From Bog-473 sp963744935 (lineage in GTDB: Bacteria; Actinomycetota; Acidimicrobiia; Acidimicrobiales; RAAP-2): a stretch of 64,000 nt of DNA. Below, in pieces: positions 15,747 through 27,041 of the stretch. Made by a program: the position numbers and the translations under genes. Numbering within the stretch: position 1 is the first letter of the stretch; each line of letters begins with the position of its first letter. The notes below the pieces were generated by a model. That model made no database searches and was not told the DNA's origin. It was given only the letters and a program-made list of their open reading frames with translations. The DNA lies in contig CAVUVM010000008.1 of assembly GCA_963744935.1 (NCBI GenBank), forward strand, positions 1 to 64,000, written 5' to 3'.

Positions 15747-18007
15747 GTCGGTGTCGATGGTGGCAGAGGACCCGGCCAGGCGCCACCCGGGGCGGCGCTG
15801 GCGTGCGCCTGACCGAGTGCCGCCAGTTCCGGCGCCAGCTTCAACCCGACGAAGATCCCACCGGACTGCGTGAAGTGAACGCCGTCGGCACAGCGGACGT
15901 TGACCGACCCCACGGTCGGCGAGTACTTGCCTCCAGGAGACACGGCGGCGTTGAGGTCGAAGACGTACACACGGCTCCCGTCCGCACCGGCCGGCGTCGT
16001 GCTGGCCACCTCGCGCATCGTGGCGTCGTCGACCTGCACCCGCGACGGGTCGTCCTCGGGCCACGGTGGGCCGGTGGGAGCGGTCCCGCTGTCGTAGTAG
16101 GGCGTCGTTGCGAGCACGACGGTGGCGCCCTTGGACCCGAGGACGGCAACGGCCTGGCGGAAGCGGCTCGCGAGGTAGCTGTCGAAGGCGGGCTCGCCGG
16201 GGTACTGCCACTGCCCCCCGACCTCCTGGTCGAACGTCTCCCCGCGGGCGACGTAGACGACGACGTCGGGGTTGTAGGCGTCGACCCATCGACGCCACGT
16301 GTTCAGCAGTGAGTCAGGATCGTTGCCCACGTCACAGGGCGCGTCCGGCGTGACCGTGTAGAAGAGAACCTTGATCTCGTTCTGCATGGAGAGCGAGCAC
16401 CCAGGCGTCCCTTCGTTGGCAATCTGGACGTCGTCCTGCCTCGCCTCCTCCGCCAGGCCGACCCCGAGCGAACCCGCAACGGAGTCGCCGACGAGCAGGA
16501 CCTTCACTGGCTTGGTGGCCCTCACCGCCGGCAGGGCCGGAGCGAGAAACGACGGCACGGTCGTCGTCGTCGGGGGGTCAGCGGGCGCCGCGTCCCGCGA
16601 CGTGATCGACGCGGCCGTCTCCGGCGCGTTCACGGTCGAGGTCGTCGTGGTCGACGCCACGACGCGCAGCTGGGACCCCTCGAGCACGGTCGCTCCCACC
16701 GGCATCAGCGTGCTCACGAACACGGCGCTGATGGCGGCGACCGCGCCGATCGGCGCGGCGATCCACGAGCGCCACCGGCGCAGCGCGCCCCGGCGGATCG
16801 GCATCTCGACGAGGTCGTAGCTGATGGCGGCGATGGCGACCGTGATGCCCACCCGCGCCAGGAAGAGCGGGTAGACGCCCCAGTGCAGCCGCTGACCGGT
16901 CAGCACCAGCAGCACCGGCCAATACCAGAGGTACACGCCGTAGGAGATGCGGCCCCATTGCGGGAGCGGCGGCAGTTCCAAGAGGCGGACGACGAGCGAG
17001 CGCGGGGCCACCGCGCACCCGAGCACGACCGCGCCCGCCAGCAGGCTCGCCACGAGGAACCCGCCGCTGAAGGCGAAGGTCGACGTCTCCGTCGTCGTGC
17101 ACCACAGCGCGGCCGTCCCGGCCACGCCCGCGATGGCCAGCACCGAGGCACTCCGGGTGAACCAGCGGCGCTGGCTGCCCTCGCGCCACAGCGTCAGCCC
17201 GATGGCGATGGCCGCCCCGACGAGCAGCGCCTGGGCGCGCGTGTCGGTGCCGTAATAGGCGCGGGTCGTGTAGCCGTTGGGGGCGAGGAGGGCCATAAGG
17301 ATGGCCGAGGCCAGCGAGCCCAGAGCGGCTACCGCAAAGAGCACGTGGAGGCGCCGGCGACGCGTCCACCCGGGGTCGCGCTCGGGCGCGCCGACGAGGA
17401 GGCCGCCGCCCCCGAGCACCGGCACGACACGCCGCCCGGCCTGCGCGGACCGCCGGGAACGGCGCGACCGTCGAGCCCGGTGCGACGTGCCGATCTTCAG
17501 CACGGCCAGCACCACGAGCGGCCACACCAGGTAGAACTGCTCTTCGATCGCCAGCGACCACGTGTGCAGCAGGGGTGACGGCTGGCTCGACACCGTGAAG
17601 TACGTCACGCCGCCGTGGATGAAGTACCAGTTGGAGAAGTAGAAGATCGTCGACACGGCGTCCCCGAGGATGTGCGGCGTCTGCAGGAGGCGCGGGAGCA
17701 CCGCCAAGACGATGCCGATCGTCGCGACGAGGAGGAAGAGGGCGGGCAGCAGCCGGCGGGCGCGGCCCGCCCAGAACCGGCGCAACCGGATCGTCCCGCT
17801 GCCGCCCCACTCCTTGAGGAGCAGTGAGGTGATGAGGAACCCCGAGAGGACGAAGAACGAGTCGACCCCGTAGAAGCCGCCCGGCACCGAGTTCAACCCC
17901 GTGTGGAAGGCGATGATGGCGAGCACCGAGAGGGCGCGGATCCCGTCGAGCCCGCGGATGTGGCCCAGCGTCGGCCTGCCCCCGCGTGCGTTAGCGTCCG
18001 TGCTCAT
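15719..18007 (-). CDS. OafA/YrhL-type acyltransferase with C-terminal SGNH domain
   Basis: A 762-residue membrane O-acyltransferase. The N-terminal acyltransferase-3 domain (~15-420) starts with IRGLDGIRALSVLAIIAFH and contains about ten hydrophobic helices plus GVDSFFVLSGFLI and the HTWSLAIEEQFYLVWP region. After a Thr/Pro-rich linker (~450-500) comes an extracytoplasmic SGNH-hydrolase-like domain: LLVGDSVAGSLG (nucleophile Ser) and DGVHFTQSG (Asp-x-x-His). Such proteins acetylate or acylate cell-wall polysaccharides or glycans at the surface. It may modify the product of the glycan locus downstream, but nothing here proves that. Confidence 0.93.
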   Translation of the reverse strand: MSTDANARGGRPTLGHIRGLDGIRALSVLAIIAFHTGLNSVPGGFYGVDSFFVLSGFLITSLLLKEWGGSGTIRLRRFWAGRARRLLPALFLLVATIGIVLAVLPRLLQTPHILGDAVSTIFYFSNWYFIHGGVTYFTVSSQPSPLLHTWSLAIEEQFYLVWPLVVLAVLKIGTSHRARRSRRSRRSAQAGRRVVPVLGGGGLLVGAPERDPGWTRRRRLHVLFAVAALGSLASAILMALLAPNGYTTRAYYGTDTRAQALLVGAAIAIGLTLWREGSQRRWFTRSASVLAIAGVAGTAALWCTTTETSTFAFSGGFLVASLLAGAVVLGCAVAPRSLVVRLLELPPLPQWGRISYGVYLWYWPVLLVLTGQRLHWGVYPLFLARVGITVAIAAISYDLVEMPIRRGALRRWRSWIAAPIGAVAAISAVFVSTLMPVGATVLEGSQLRVVASTTTTSTVNAPETAASITSRDAAPADPPTTTTVPSFLAPALPAVRATKPVKVLLVGDSVAGSLGVGLAEEARQDDVQIANEGTPGCSLSMQNEIKVLFYTVTPDAPCDVGNDPDSLLNTWRRWVDAYNPDVVVYVARGETFDQEVGGQWQYPGEPAFDSYLASRFRQAVAVLGSKGATVVLATTPYYDSGTAPTGPPWPEDDPSRVQVDDATMREVASTTPAGADGSRVYVFDLNAAVSPGGKYSPTVGSVNVRCADGVHFTQSGGIFVGLKLAPELAALGQAHASAAPGGAWPGPLPPSTPTWFATLPCQ

Positions 18008-18133
18008 GTCGCGCCAGGCTCCCCCCGCCGCCCCCGGCGGGTCCTCCGTCCCATACTGGGGAAACGTGGCGTTGCGCCCCGTCCTACTGCCTCAGTCCGC
18101 TGCCCCGGTCCGGTCCCGGCGGCCCATGACTGC

Positions 18134-19122
18134 GTGCTGAGGATCGGGATCTTGGGGGCGGCCCGCATCGCCCCCACAGCCGTGGTGAAGCCGGCCCGCC
18201 GGACCGCACGCGCCACCGTGACCGCGGTGGCAGCCCGCGACCGGGCCCGGGCCGAGGAATTCGCCCGCAAGCAGGGCATTCCGCGCGTCGTCGATTCCTA
18301 CGCCCAACTGATCGCCGACCCCGACATCGACGCCATCTACAACCCCCTCCCCAACGGGCTGCACGGCTACTGGACGGTCGCCGCGCTGCGGGCCGGCAAG
18401 CACGTCCTGTGCGAGAAGCCCTTCACCGCCAACGCCGACGAGGCCAGGACCGTGGCCGAGGAGGTCAACGGCAACCCCGGGTTGGTGGTCATGGAGGCCT
18501 TCCACTACGAGTACCACCCCTTCGCCAAGCGGCTGGTCGAGATCGTGCGATCAGGTGAGCTCGGCAACGTCTCGAGCATCGACGTGGCCTTCTCGGCGCC
18601 CCTGTGGAAGAAGGGCGACATCCGGTACCGACTCGCGCTGGCCGGAGGCGCCACCATGGACATGGGGTGCTACCCCGTGAGCCTGCTGCGGCTGCTCGCC
18701 CCGGGTCCCCGCGTCATCAGTGCCGAGGCGAAACTGTCCTCGCCCGGCGTCGATCGCGCCATGGACGCGCACCTCTCGCTGCCCGACGGTGCCCGCGCGC
18801 ACATCGGCTGTTCCATGTTCTCTTCGTCGATCCTGCGCCTACACGCCGAGGTGACCGGGGACGACGGGAAGGTCTCGGTGTTCAATCCCTTCGCACCCCA
18901 ACACGGTCACCGCATGAAGGTCACGACGTCACTCGGCACCCGCAAGGAGCGTTTCAGCCGGCGCCCGACGTACGACTTCCAACTCGAGGCGTTCGTCGCC
19001 GCGGCGGAGGACGGCGCGCCGTTCCCGACCACCGCGTCTGACGCGATCCGTACGATGGAGCTCATCGACGCGATTTACACCGCTGCCGGCCTGCCCGTTC
19101 GCCAGCCGACGCCCGTCGGCTG

Positions 19123-19123
<1 letters not shown>
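18134..19123 (+). CDS. Gfo/Idh/MocA-family NAD(P)-dependent oxidoreductase
   Basis: A 329-residue sugar- or cyclitol-type dehydrogenase. The Rossmann motif GILGAARIAP is at the N-terminus, followed by YNPLPNGLHGYWTV, the family signature HVLCEKPFTANADEA (the EKP Lys, about residue 96) and a C-terminal alpha/beta domain with GGATMDMGCYPVSLLR. The GTG at 18134 is used because the fold begins there. Its stop overlaps the tldD start by one base (TGATG), so it is in that operon. The substrate is unknown. Confidence 0.9.
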
Positions 19124-20616
<1,493 letters not shown>

Positions 20617-20659
20617 GCATGCGGCGTGTGATCGGGGCGGATGACGAGGCGGTGATGGT

Positions 20660-22054
20660 GTGATCCCGGCGCAGGAGCTGGTCGAGCACGGCCTGGCGCG
20701 CGCTGATGCGGCCGGGGCCGACGGCTGTGTCGTGCTGGTGGAGGAAGGCAGCCATGCCGACGTGCGCTTCGCGCTGAACACCACCACGACCAACGGCGTT
20801 CAGCGCGGGCGGGCCGTCAGCGTGATCGCCTTCGCCGGCGAGTCTTCGGGCACGGCACGGCGCACCGGCGTCGTCGGCACCGAGGGCGTGGCGGAGATGG
20901 TGGACGCCGCGCTGACCGACGCCAAGGCCGCACCGGCGGCCGAGGACGCGTTCGCACTGGTCGAACCGGGTGAGGACACGCCGTCGGCCCGGCACGCCTT
21001 CTCCTCGGCGCCCGAGGAGACCGATTCGGGCGTGCTCGAACCGGTCCTCTCCTCCCTCTCCGGCGCCTTCGAGCGGGCCCGGGCCCGCGACGCCGTGCTG
21101 GCCGGGTTCGCCGAGCTCGACCTCGACACGCTGTATCTCGGCAGCTCCACCGGGCTCCGACTGTCCCACGCGCAGCCGACCGGTGCCGTCAGCCTCGTCG
21201 GGCGGACCGCGGACGGCGCCAGCTCCGCCTGGGTCGCCGCGCCGACCATCGCGCCGTCGCTCGGCGAGATGGAAGAGGAGATCTGGCGGCGCCTGGACTG
21301 GGCCACGCGCCAGATCGCACTCGAGGCCGGCCGCTACGAGGTGATCCTGCCGCCGTCGGGGGTGGCCGACATGATGGCGATGCTGGCCTTCGACGCCCTG
21401 GGCGGCCAGGACGCCGAGGACGGCCGTACCGTGTTCTCCAAGGAGGGCGGGGGCACGCGACTGGGCGAGACCATCGCCACGCTCCCCTTCACGCTCTCGA
21501 GCGACCCCGCCGAGCCCGGGATCGAGTGCGCGCCCTTCGTGGCCACGGCGGCCAGCAGCTCCGAGGTGTCGGTGTTCGACAACGGGCTGGCCATCGGGCG
21601 CACGGAGTGGCTGCGCGACGGGGTCCTCGCCCGCCTGCGCTACCACCGCGCCGGCGCAGCGCGCTCGGGGGTCGAGATGGGCCCCTACGTCGACAATCTG
21701 GTCCTGCGCTGCGGAGCGGCGGAGGGTGGGTCGATCGACGACATGGTGGCCCGCACGGAGCGGGGCTTGCTGCTCACCTGCCTGTGGTACATCCGCCAGG
21801 TCGACCCGGCGACGTTGCTCATGACGGGTCTCACCCGCGACGGCGTCTATGTGGTCGAAGACGGTGCGGTCGTGGGTGCCGCCAACAACTTCCGCTTCAA
21901 CGAGAGCCCGGTCGACCTGCTCGCCCGGGCCACCGAGGTCGGCACACCGGTGCGCTCGTTGGGCCGGGAATTCGGCGAGTACCTCAACCGGACGATCACG
22001 CCGCCGCTGCGCATCCCCGACTACAACATGAGCTCGGTGAGCCAGGCGAGCTGA
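20660..22054 (+). CDS. tldE: TldE/PmbA-family protein, non-catalytic partner of TldD
   Basis: A 464-residue TldE/PmbA homologue that lacks the HExxxH motif and should form the substrate-enclosing heterodimer with TldD. Supporting features are the N-terminal ELVEHGLARADAAGADGC, the GRYEVILPPSGVADMM region where TldD has its catalytic helix, and a C-terminal domain ending SLGREFGEYLNRTI, with NNFRFNESPVDLL typical of the family. The start is GTG at 20660 just after tldD. Confidence 0.92.
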   Translation: MIPAQELVEHGLARADAAGADGCVVLVEEGSHADVRFALNTTTTNGVQRGRAVSVIAFAGESSGTARRTGVVGTEGVAEMVDAALTDAKAAPAAEDAFALVEPGEDTPSARHAFSSAPEETDSGVLEPVLSSLSGAFERARARDAVLAGFAELDLDTLYLGSSTGLRLSHAQPTGAVSLVGRTADGASSAWVAAPTIAPSLGEMEEEIWRRLDWATRQIALEAGRYEVILPPSGVADMMAMLAFDALGGQDAEDGRTVFSKEGGGTRLGETIATLPFTLSSDPAEPGIECAPFVATAASSSEVSVFDNGLAIGRTEWLRDGVLARLRYHRAGAARSGVEMGPYVDNLVLRCGAAEGGSIDDMVARTERGLLLTCLWYIRQVDPATLLMTGLTRDGVYVVEDGAVVGAANNFRFNESPVDLLARATEVGTPVRSLGREFGEYLNRTITPPLRIPDYNMSSVSQAS

Positions 22055-22137
22055 CGGCGCCGGCGTGGAGGCGGCCTTGTGGAGGCGGCCGGCGGGTCGG
22101 GGCGGGTTGGGGCGAGTCGGGACGTGTCGGGGGCGGG

Positions 22138-22854
22138 TCAGGGGCGCGTACGGATGACGACGGTGTTGGCCGCCAGGTCCTGCACTGTCTGCTTCCGGGG
22201 ACTGGCGGCGGCCCAGATGCCCGTGGTCACCAACCCGAGAAGCCCGAGCACCCGCACCACGGATGCGGCGGCGGGTGTGGGCTGGGTGCTGTCGACGTAG
22301 GTGATGACGACCGCGATCTGGATCCACAGCCCGCTGAGCCCGAAGAAGGTCAACACCCGCTCCCATGACTGCGCCATGGTCATCGCGGCGCCCGTCGTGC
22401 GGTCAACGGCGCGCACACCGACGGCGATCATGCCGACCGTCTGGCTGCAAAACCGGAAGAGCACGAGCGGGTACCCGACCTCGGCCACGACCGAGACGGC
22501 GACGACCGCCACCTTTGCGCCCGAGCTCAGCGAGACGGCGGTGCCCGAGACCGACGACTGCGTCACGAGGTTGGTCACGCCGATGATGAAACCGATGACC
22601 AAGAGCGGCACGCCCACGACGATCGAATCGATCACGTAGCCGGCGAGGCGCAACCACCAGCCCGCCAGCTCGAACGGGCCGGCCTGCGTGACGACCTGCC
22701 CCCGCTGGCGGCGCGGCGCCATTGGGGGCTGGGGCTGGGCGAGATGAGAGGTCCACGCCGTGCCGTCCCACCAGCGCAGCGCGGGCTGACCCGAGGGATC
22801 GGGGTACCAGCCCGGCGGAGGCGGCCCCGACGGGGGTGGCGGGACCGAGGACAT
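22138..22854 (-). CDS. DUF2510 / RDD-family membrane protein
   Basis: A 238-residue protein with a Pro-rich N-terminus, a DUF2510 motif (GWYPDPSGQPALRWWDGTAW, residues 15-34) and then an RDD-type membrane domain beginning AGWWLRLAGYVIDSIVVG, with four hydrophobic segments (~75-95, ~112-132, ~165-186, ~200-215). DUF2510 is an actinobacterial small Trp-rich domain of unknown function often attached to membrane proteins. The last gene of a minus-strand run serine hydrolase - methyltransferase - RDD. Confidence 0.87.
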   Translation of the reverse strand: MSSVPPPPSGPPPPGWYPDPSGQPALRWWDGTAWTSHLAQPQPPMAPRRQRGQVVTQAGPFELAGWWLRLAGYVIDSIVVGVPLLVIGFIIGVTNLVTQSSVSGTAVSLSSGAKVAVVAVSVVAEVGYPLVLFRFCSQTVGMIAVGVRAVDRTTGAAMTMAQSWERVLTFFGLSGLWIQIAVVITYVDSTQPTPAAASVVRVLGLLGLVTTGIWAAASPRKQTVQDLAANTVVIRTRP

Positions 22855-22928
22855 GGCCGAACGATAGGTGGCCTGCTCAAGGCCTTCGCGTACCCAGCAG
22901 ATGGAGCGGGCTGACTCCGTCCGACACC

Positions 22929-23681
22929 TCAGGCTGGCCGTCGGGCCTCCACCAGCGTCCGGCGGGCGGTCGAGACGAAGACGCCGTCGCGCTCGATGAG
23001 GGCGTGCATGCGGCGCAGGGGCTCGGCGTAGGACTCGGGCGTGAACCCGGGGACCGTCCAGGGAACCTTGCAGAGGAAGTGCACGACCGCCGCCACATCG
23101 AAGAACTCGACACGGAGCGCGCACGCGCGGAGCTCGAGCACCTCGAGACCGGCCGCCTCCGCACCGGCGCGGGCGGCGGCCACACTGCGGCGGTCGTTGA
23201 CCGGCTGCGGCCCCATCATGAACTCGGTGAGCTCTCGGTTGGTGCCCGCGCCGATCTGCTGGGAAAGGTAGGTGCCGCCGGGCCGCAGGACTCGTGCGAT
23301 CTCCTCCCACAGGACGACGACCGGGTGGCGGCTCACCACCAAGTCGAACGAACTCGGCGCGAACGGCAGCGCGGGTGCGTCGGCGACTGCGACGACATGG
23401 ATCCCGAGCGGGAGGAGTCGGGCAGTGGCCGCGGCCACGTTCGGCGGCCACGACTCGGTCGCCACCAGCAGGGGTGGCCGTGAGTCGGCACCGGCAAGCA
23501 CCTCGCCCCCGCCCGTCTCGACGTCGAGCGCCGCACCGGCTCGGGCCAGGCGCGACGCCAGCCGGCCGGCGTAGCCCCACGGCGGGCGTCCCTCGGTGGC
23601 GCGGCCCTCGAACCACGAGAAGTCCCAGCCCTCGACCGGGACGCCCATCCCTTCCGCAACTAGCTGCTCGAACGAGGGCAC
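22929..23681 (-). CDS. Class I SAM-dependent methyltransferase
   Basis: A 250-residue methyltransferase-fold protein. The motif I region is LDVETGGGEVLA (a Glu-Thr variant of the usual Asp-x-Gly-x-Gly), with APALPFAPSSFDLVVSRHPV as the motif II/IV segment and LRPGGTYLSQQIG after it. The substrate is not recognisable; methylation of a small molecule is most likely. The GTG at 23681 is four bases after the serine hydrolase stop, so they are co-transcribed. Confidence 0.85.
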   Translation of the reverse strand: MPSFEQLVAEGMGVPVEGWDFSWFEGRATEGRPPWGYAGRLASRLARAGAALDVETGGGEVLAGADSRPPLLVATESWPPNVAAATARLLPLGIHVVAVADAPALPFAPSSFDLVVSRHPVVVLWEEIARVLRPGGTYLSQQIGAGTNRELTEFMMGPQPVNDRRSVAAARAGAEAAGLEVLELRACALRVEFFDVAAVVHFLCKVPWTVPGFTPESYAEPLRRMHALIERDGVFVSTARRTLVEARRPA

Positions 23682-23685
23682 GGGC

Positions 23686-24840
23686 TCAGAGCGCGCCGAA
23701 CACCGCGTCCATCAGGGAGCGGTTGCGCGTGCTCTGCCAGCGCGGCACGACGTCGTTCATCACGTATCCGAAGGCCACGCCGCTGTCGGGATCGGCGAAA
23801 CCCACGGCACCCCCCGTGCCGAAATGTCCGAAGCCACGCGGATTGGGTCCGAACGGGCGGCGGGGCACGGTCGGTTTGAAGCCCAGCCCGAAGGTGACGT
23901 CGTCGTGGAGGATCGGACAGAAGCCCGTCGACTGCGGCGCTGTGGCCTCGGCCAACAGCTCTCGTGAGAGCAAGCGTCCTGGTTCGAGCAAAGCGGCATA
24001 TATGCGAGCGACGCCTTCTGCGCTGCCGTGCCCGTTCGTGGACGGCACTTCCGCGCTGCGCCACTCGGCCGAATTCACCACGCCGATGGACGAGTATCCA
24101 GGAGGGTTGACGTAGCTGAGCATCTCCATCAACTCGTCACCCTCGAGGGAGGCGGAGTCGGCCGAGGGCGCCGGCGACGGGGCAGGCCCGTGGAAGACCA
24201 CCTCGGCGCAGCGCCGCCGTGCAGCTCGCGGCACACCGACGTGCACGTCGGCACCCAACGGACCGGCGGCGGCGGCGAGCCGTGCTGAGCTCGACTCACC
24301 ACTGACGCGCCGCACGATCTCCCCCACCAGATGTCCATAGGTGTTGGTGTGATAGGCGTGACGTGTGCCGGGCTCAAACCAGGGCTCCGTGGCGGCGAGA
24401 GCGGCCGTCATGCGGCTCCAGTCCCAGAGATCCTCGTTGCTGAGCGGCTCGCGGATGGCCGGCACGCCGGCGCGGTGGCACAAGGCCTGCCGGAGGGTTG
24501 TCCGCTCCTTGCCGCGGGCCGCGAACGCAGGCCAGACCTGTGCGATCGGGTCGTCGAGCCCGAGCAGACCGCGTTCGACCAGCTGGAGCGCCACGAGGGC
24601 CAGAAAAGGCTTGCCGACGGAGTAGTAGTTCACGAGCGTGTCGTGACCCCACGGCTCTCGCCGTGCCGCGTCGGTCCACCCACCCGCGAGATCGACCACC
24701 GTGGCGCCGTCGATCATCACGAAGACGGCCGCGCCGAGCTCACCGCGCTCAGCGAAGTTGCAGGCGAACTGGTCGCGCACACCGGCGAAGCGTGGGTCGC
24801 AGTGGCCCGAGATCGGCACGTCGGTGCTGCGACCGGTCAC
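23686..24840 (-). CDS. Serine hydrolase, class C beta-lactamase/esterase family
   Basis: A 384-residue penicillin-binding-fold hydrolase. The catalytic tetrad is S-x-x-K in YYSVGKPFLAL (about residue 74), followed by a Tyr-containing second motif YHTNTYGHL (about 162) and a HFGTGG third motif (about 340) in place of KTG. The HxG form is typical of EstB-like esterases and D-aminopeptidase-like members rather than true beta-lactamases. No signal peptide is visible, so it is probably cytoplasmic. It heads the three-gene minus-strand run. Confidence 0.9.
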   Translation of the reverse strand: MTGRSTDVPISGHCDPRFAGVRDQFACNFAERGELGAAVFVMIDGATVVDLAGGWTDAARREPWGHDTLVNYYSVGKPFLALVALQLVERGLLGLDDPIAQVWPAFAARGKERTTLRQALCHRAGVPAIREPLSNEDLWDWSRMTAALAATEPWFEPGTRHAYHTNTYGHLVGEIVRRVSGESSSARLAAAAGPLGADVHVGVPRAARRRCAEVVFHGPAPSPAPSADSASLEGDELMEMLSYVNPPGYSSIGVVNSAEWRSAEVPSTNGHGSAEGVARIYAALLEPGRLLSRELLAEATAPQSTGFCPILHDDVTFGLGFKPTVPRRPFGPNPRGFGHFGTGGAVGFADPDSGVAFGYVMNDVVPRWQSTRNRSLMDAVFGAL

Positions 24841-24883
24841 GCCACCATCATGACCGCGGCAATCCCCCGGGCGCCTTTTGCAA

Positions 24884-25876
24884 TTACCCGCCTCGCGGCA
24901 GCGACACGCCGCTCGCAGGCGGTCCGGACTTCCACGCGTGTCGCCGCGACCGCCGACGGCGTGCCATCAAGGCCCCTCGTCCAGCCAGGTTGCCGGCGCC
25001 GGCCAGGGCAATACCCGCCACAATGGCGCCAGCCCTCGCCGCACCCCATGGATCCCCCCGGACCGCTTGCCCCAGAGCGCGCGGCACTCCACGGGTCAAA
25101 GCCCGACTTACGAAGCCGATGTCCGCAGCCATGGTGGCCGCCTCCTCCATCTGGTGGAAGGCCTCGACCTTCCCCTTGTTCACGAAGAAGCATCGCCGCC
25201 AGAAGTAGTGCCACGTCGTGCGTGTACTCGGCACGTGGTGGCGCACCCGCGCCGTCGGTTCGTAGACGATGCAGTCGTCGGGAAACGAGTGCACGAGGCG
25301 GTGACACATGTCCATGTCGTCGTGGTTGTCGGAATGGAAGCCCCCGATTTCGGCGAGAGCCTCGCGCCGAACGGACATGTTCGCCCCGATGAGCCGGGGC
25401 TGCGTCGACCGGGACTTTGGGAGACCCTCGTAGGCACACCCGAAGACCCAGTCGAATTCGATTGGGAACCAGGGAGGACGGGTCTTCTCAAAGTCCGGGA
25501 TCGGGGCGCCCCCCACCGCGATCACTCGCCGGTCCTCGTAGGGCTCGAGGAGCCGGTCCAGCCAGTCCGAGCTCGCCCAGGCATCGTCGTCGAGGAAGAC
25601 CACGATCTCACCGCGGGTGACCTCCGCGGCAGAATTCCGCGCCGAACCGAGACGGCCCCCGAATTTGTTAGCGACGACGACTACAGGTATCGGCCGCTCG
25701 TCGAGTCCGGGTGGCCACTCGCGCCGACACCGCTCCAGCAACGCGTCGTTGTGGTCGATACAGACGATCACCTCGAGGGGTTCGCTCTTCTGGCGCAACG
25801 CCGACTCGACGGATCGCAATAAGAGGGCCCAGCGGTCCTCGGTGTATGCGCAGATGACTACCGACGCCGTCAGCAT
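24884..25876 (-). CDS. Family 2 glycosyltransferase
   Basis: A 330-residue GT-A glycosyltransferase that starts SVVICAYTEDRWALLL, with the sugar-nucleotide and metal motif FLDDDAWASSDWL (about residue 92) and an ED-like acceptor motif DNHDDMDMCHR (about 183). A hydrophobic/amphipathic C-terminus (~270-300) may touch the membrane. It starts seven bases after the GT4 gene and probably forms one unit with it and the deacetylase, building a surface glycan. Confidence 0.9.
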   Translation of the reverse strand: MLTASVVICAYTEDRWALLLRSVESALRQKSEPLEVIVCIDHNDALLERCRREWPPGLDERPIPVVVVANKFGGRLGSARNSAAEVTRGEIVVFLDDDAWASSDWLDRLLEPYEDRRVIAVGGAPIPDFEKTRPPWFPIEFDWVFGCAYEGLPKSRSTQPRLIGANMSVRREALAEIGGFHSDNHDDMDMCHRLVHSFPDDCIVYEPTARVRHHVPSTRTTWHYFWRRCFFVNKGKVEAFHQMEEAATMAADIGFVSRALTRGVPRALGQAVRGDPWGAARAGAIVAGIALAGAGNLAGRGALMARRRRSRRHAWKSGPPASGVSLPRGG

Positions 25877-25883
25877 GACGCTC

Positions 25884-27038
25884 TTATGTGTCCGGCCCGC
25901 TCTCGGCGGCCCCGAACGAGTGCGTGCCCCTCTCCACGCTCGTGCCTGAGAGGATTTCCCCGTAGAGTCGGCAGATCTCATCGACACAGTCGTCCCATGT
26001 CGGCAGGTTCGGTGCGACGGGATCAGGACGGCGTGCCACGTCAGCCAAAACCTGGGCCAAGGCGTGCGGCGTACTGTCGAGCGGCACTGCGACGGCGAGA
26101 CCCTCGGCCGCCAGTTCCGAGAGCCCCGAGGTGTCAGCCACCACGGCCTTGCGCCCGAGGGCGATGGCCTCGACGACGGCGACGGGATGTGCCTCGAATT
26201 CGCTCATCAGGACGACGACGTCGCTCCTGTTCACCAGCGCACCGAGGGCCTCTCGTTGCGTGGCATCGAACGAGGTGAACGTCACGGCGTGGTCGATTTC
26301 GAGCCGTGAGGCCAAGCGGCGCAGTTCGCGCTCGAAGCTGCCCCGACCGATCACGGCCAGGTGGGCACGGGGCGCCAATTCGAGAAGGGCCGGCATCGCC
26401 TCGATCACACGTTGGTGTCCCTTCAACCGGTCGAGCCGACCGATCGAGCAGACAAGGGGTGACCCCGAGACCTCCGGTGGCGCCGCCCCCACCGGGAGAG
26501 GCTCCGCTCCGTTTCGGATGAGCCGGATCCTCCCTGCTTCGAGTCCGAGTCGCCCAGACCACGTCTCGATCTCGAAGTGACAGACCGCGACCAGCGCCTT
26601 TGTGCGGCGAAGAAGCGGTCCCACGGCCTGCCACTGCATACCCCTGACCATCTTTCTCACACGGCTCGAGTGGCCGCCGCCGTGGAAGGTGGCAACAGTG
26701 GGCACCCCCGACCGTTGGGCGGCCCTGAGCGCCATCGGGGGCAGGAGATTGTTCACACCTTGCACATGGATCAGGTCATAGCCGCCCTCCCTGATCTGCC
26801 GGACCAGCGCAGGTGAGACGTACAGATCGAATTTCCTGGGCCACGCCGGATACCGTCGCACGGTCAGAGGTCCTTCGTGTTCGATCAACGGAAGCTCACC
26901 CGTGAGATCGGTCGTCAGCACCGTGAGGTCGAGTCCTCTTTCGGCAATCCTCCGTGCAACCTCGTAGACGTGAGTCTCGACTCCTCCGACGAGTGGCGGA
27001 TAGCGAGAGCTCACCATCGCGATGCGAACCTGGCTCAT
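25884..27038 (-). CDS. Family 4 glycosyltransferase (GT-B)
   Basis: A 384-residue retaining glycosyltransferase. It starts RIAMVSSRYPPLVGGVETH, the standard GT4 N-terminal loop; the C-terminal nucleotide-binding domain has VCSIGRLDRLKGHQ and VLMSEFEAHPVAVVEAIALG, the E-x7-E motif. It should add a sugar to a lipid-linked or nucleotide-activated glycan on the cytoplasmic side. Upstream is the deacetylase, downstream the GT2. Confidence 0.92.
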   Translation of the reverse strand: MSQVRIAMVSSRYPPLVGGVETHVYEVARRIAERGLDLTVLTTDLTGELPLIEHEGPLTVRRYPAWPRKFDLYVSPALVRQIREGGYDLIHVQGVNNLLPPMALRAAQRSGVPTVATFHGGGHSSRVRKMVRGMQWQAVGPLLRRTKALVAVCHFEIETWSGRLGLEAGRIRLIRNGAEPLPVGAAPPEVSGSPLVCSIGRLDRLKGHQRVIEAMPALLELAPRAHLAVIGRGSFERELRRLASRLEIDHAVTFTSFDATQREALGALVNRSDVVVLMSEFEAHPVAVVEAIALGRKAVVADTSGLSELAAEGLAVAVPLDSTPHALAQVLADVARRPDPVAPNLPTWDDCVDEICRLYGEILSGTSVERGTHSFGAAESGPDT

Positions 27039-27041
27039 CGT

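Noticed and set aside
23686..24840. True class C beta-lactamase
   Set aside because: The third motif is HFGTGG rather than KTG and there is no signal peptide; it is better placed among esterase-like members.
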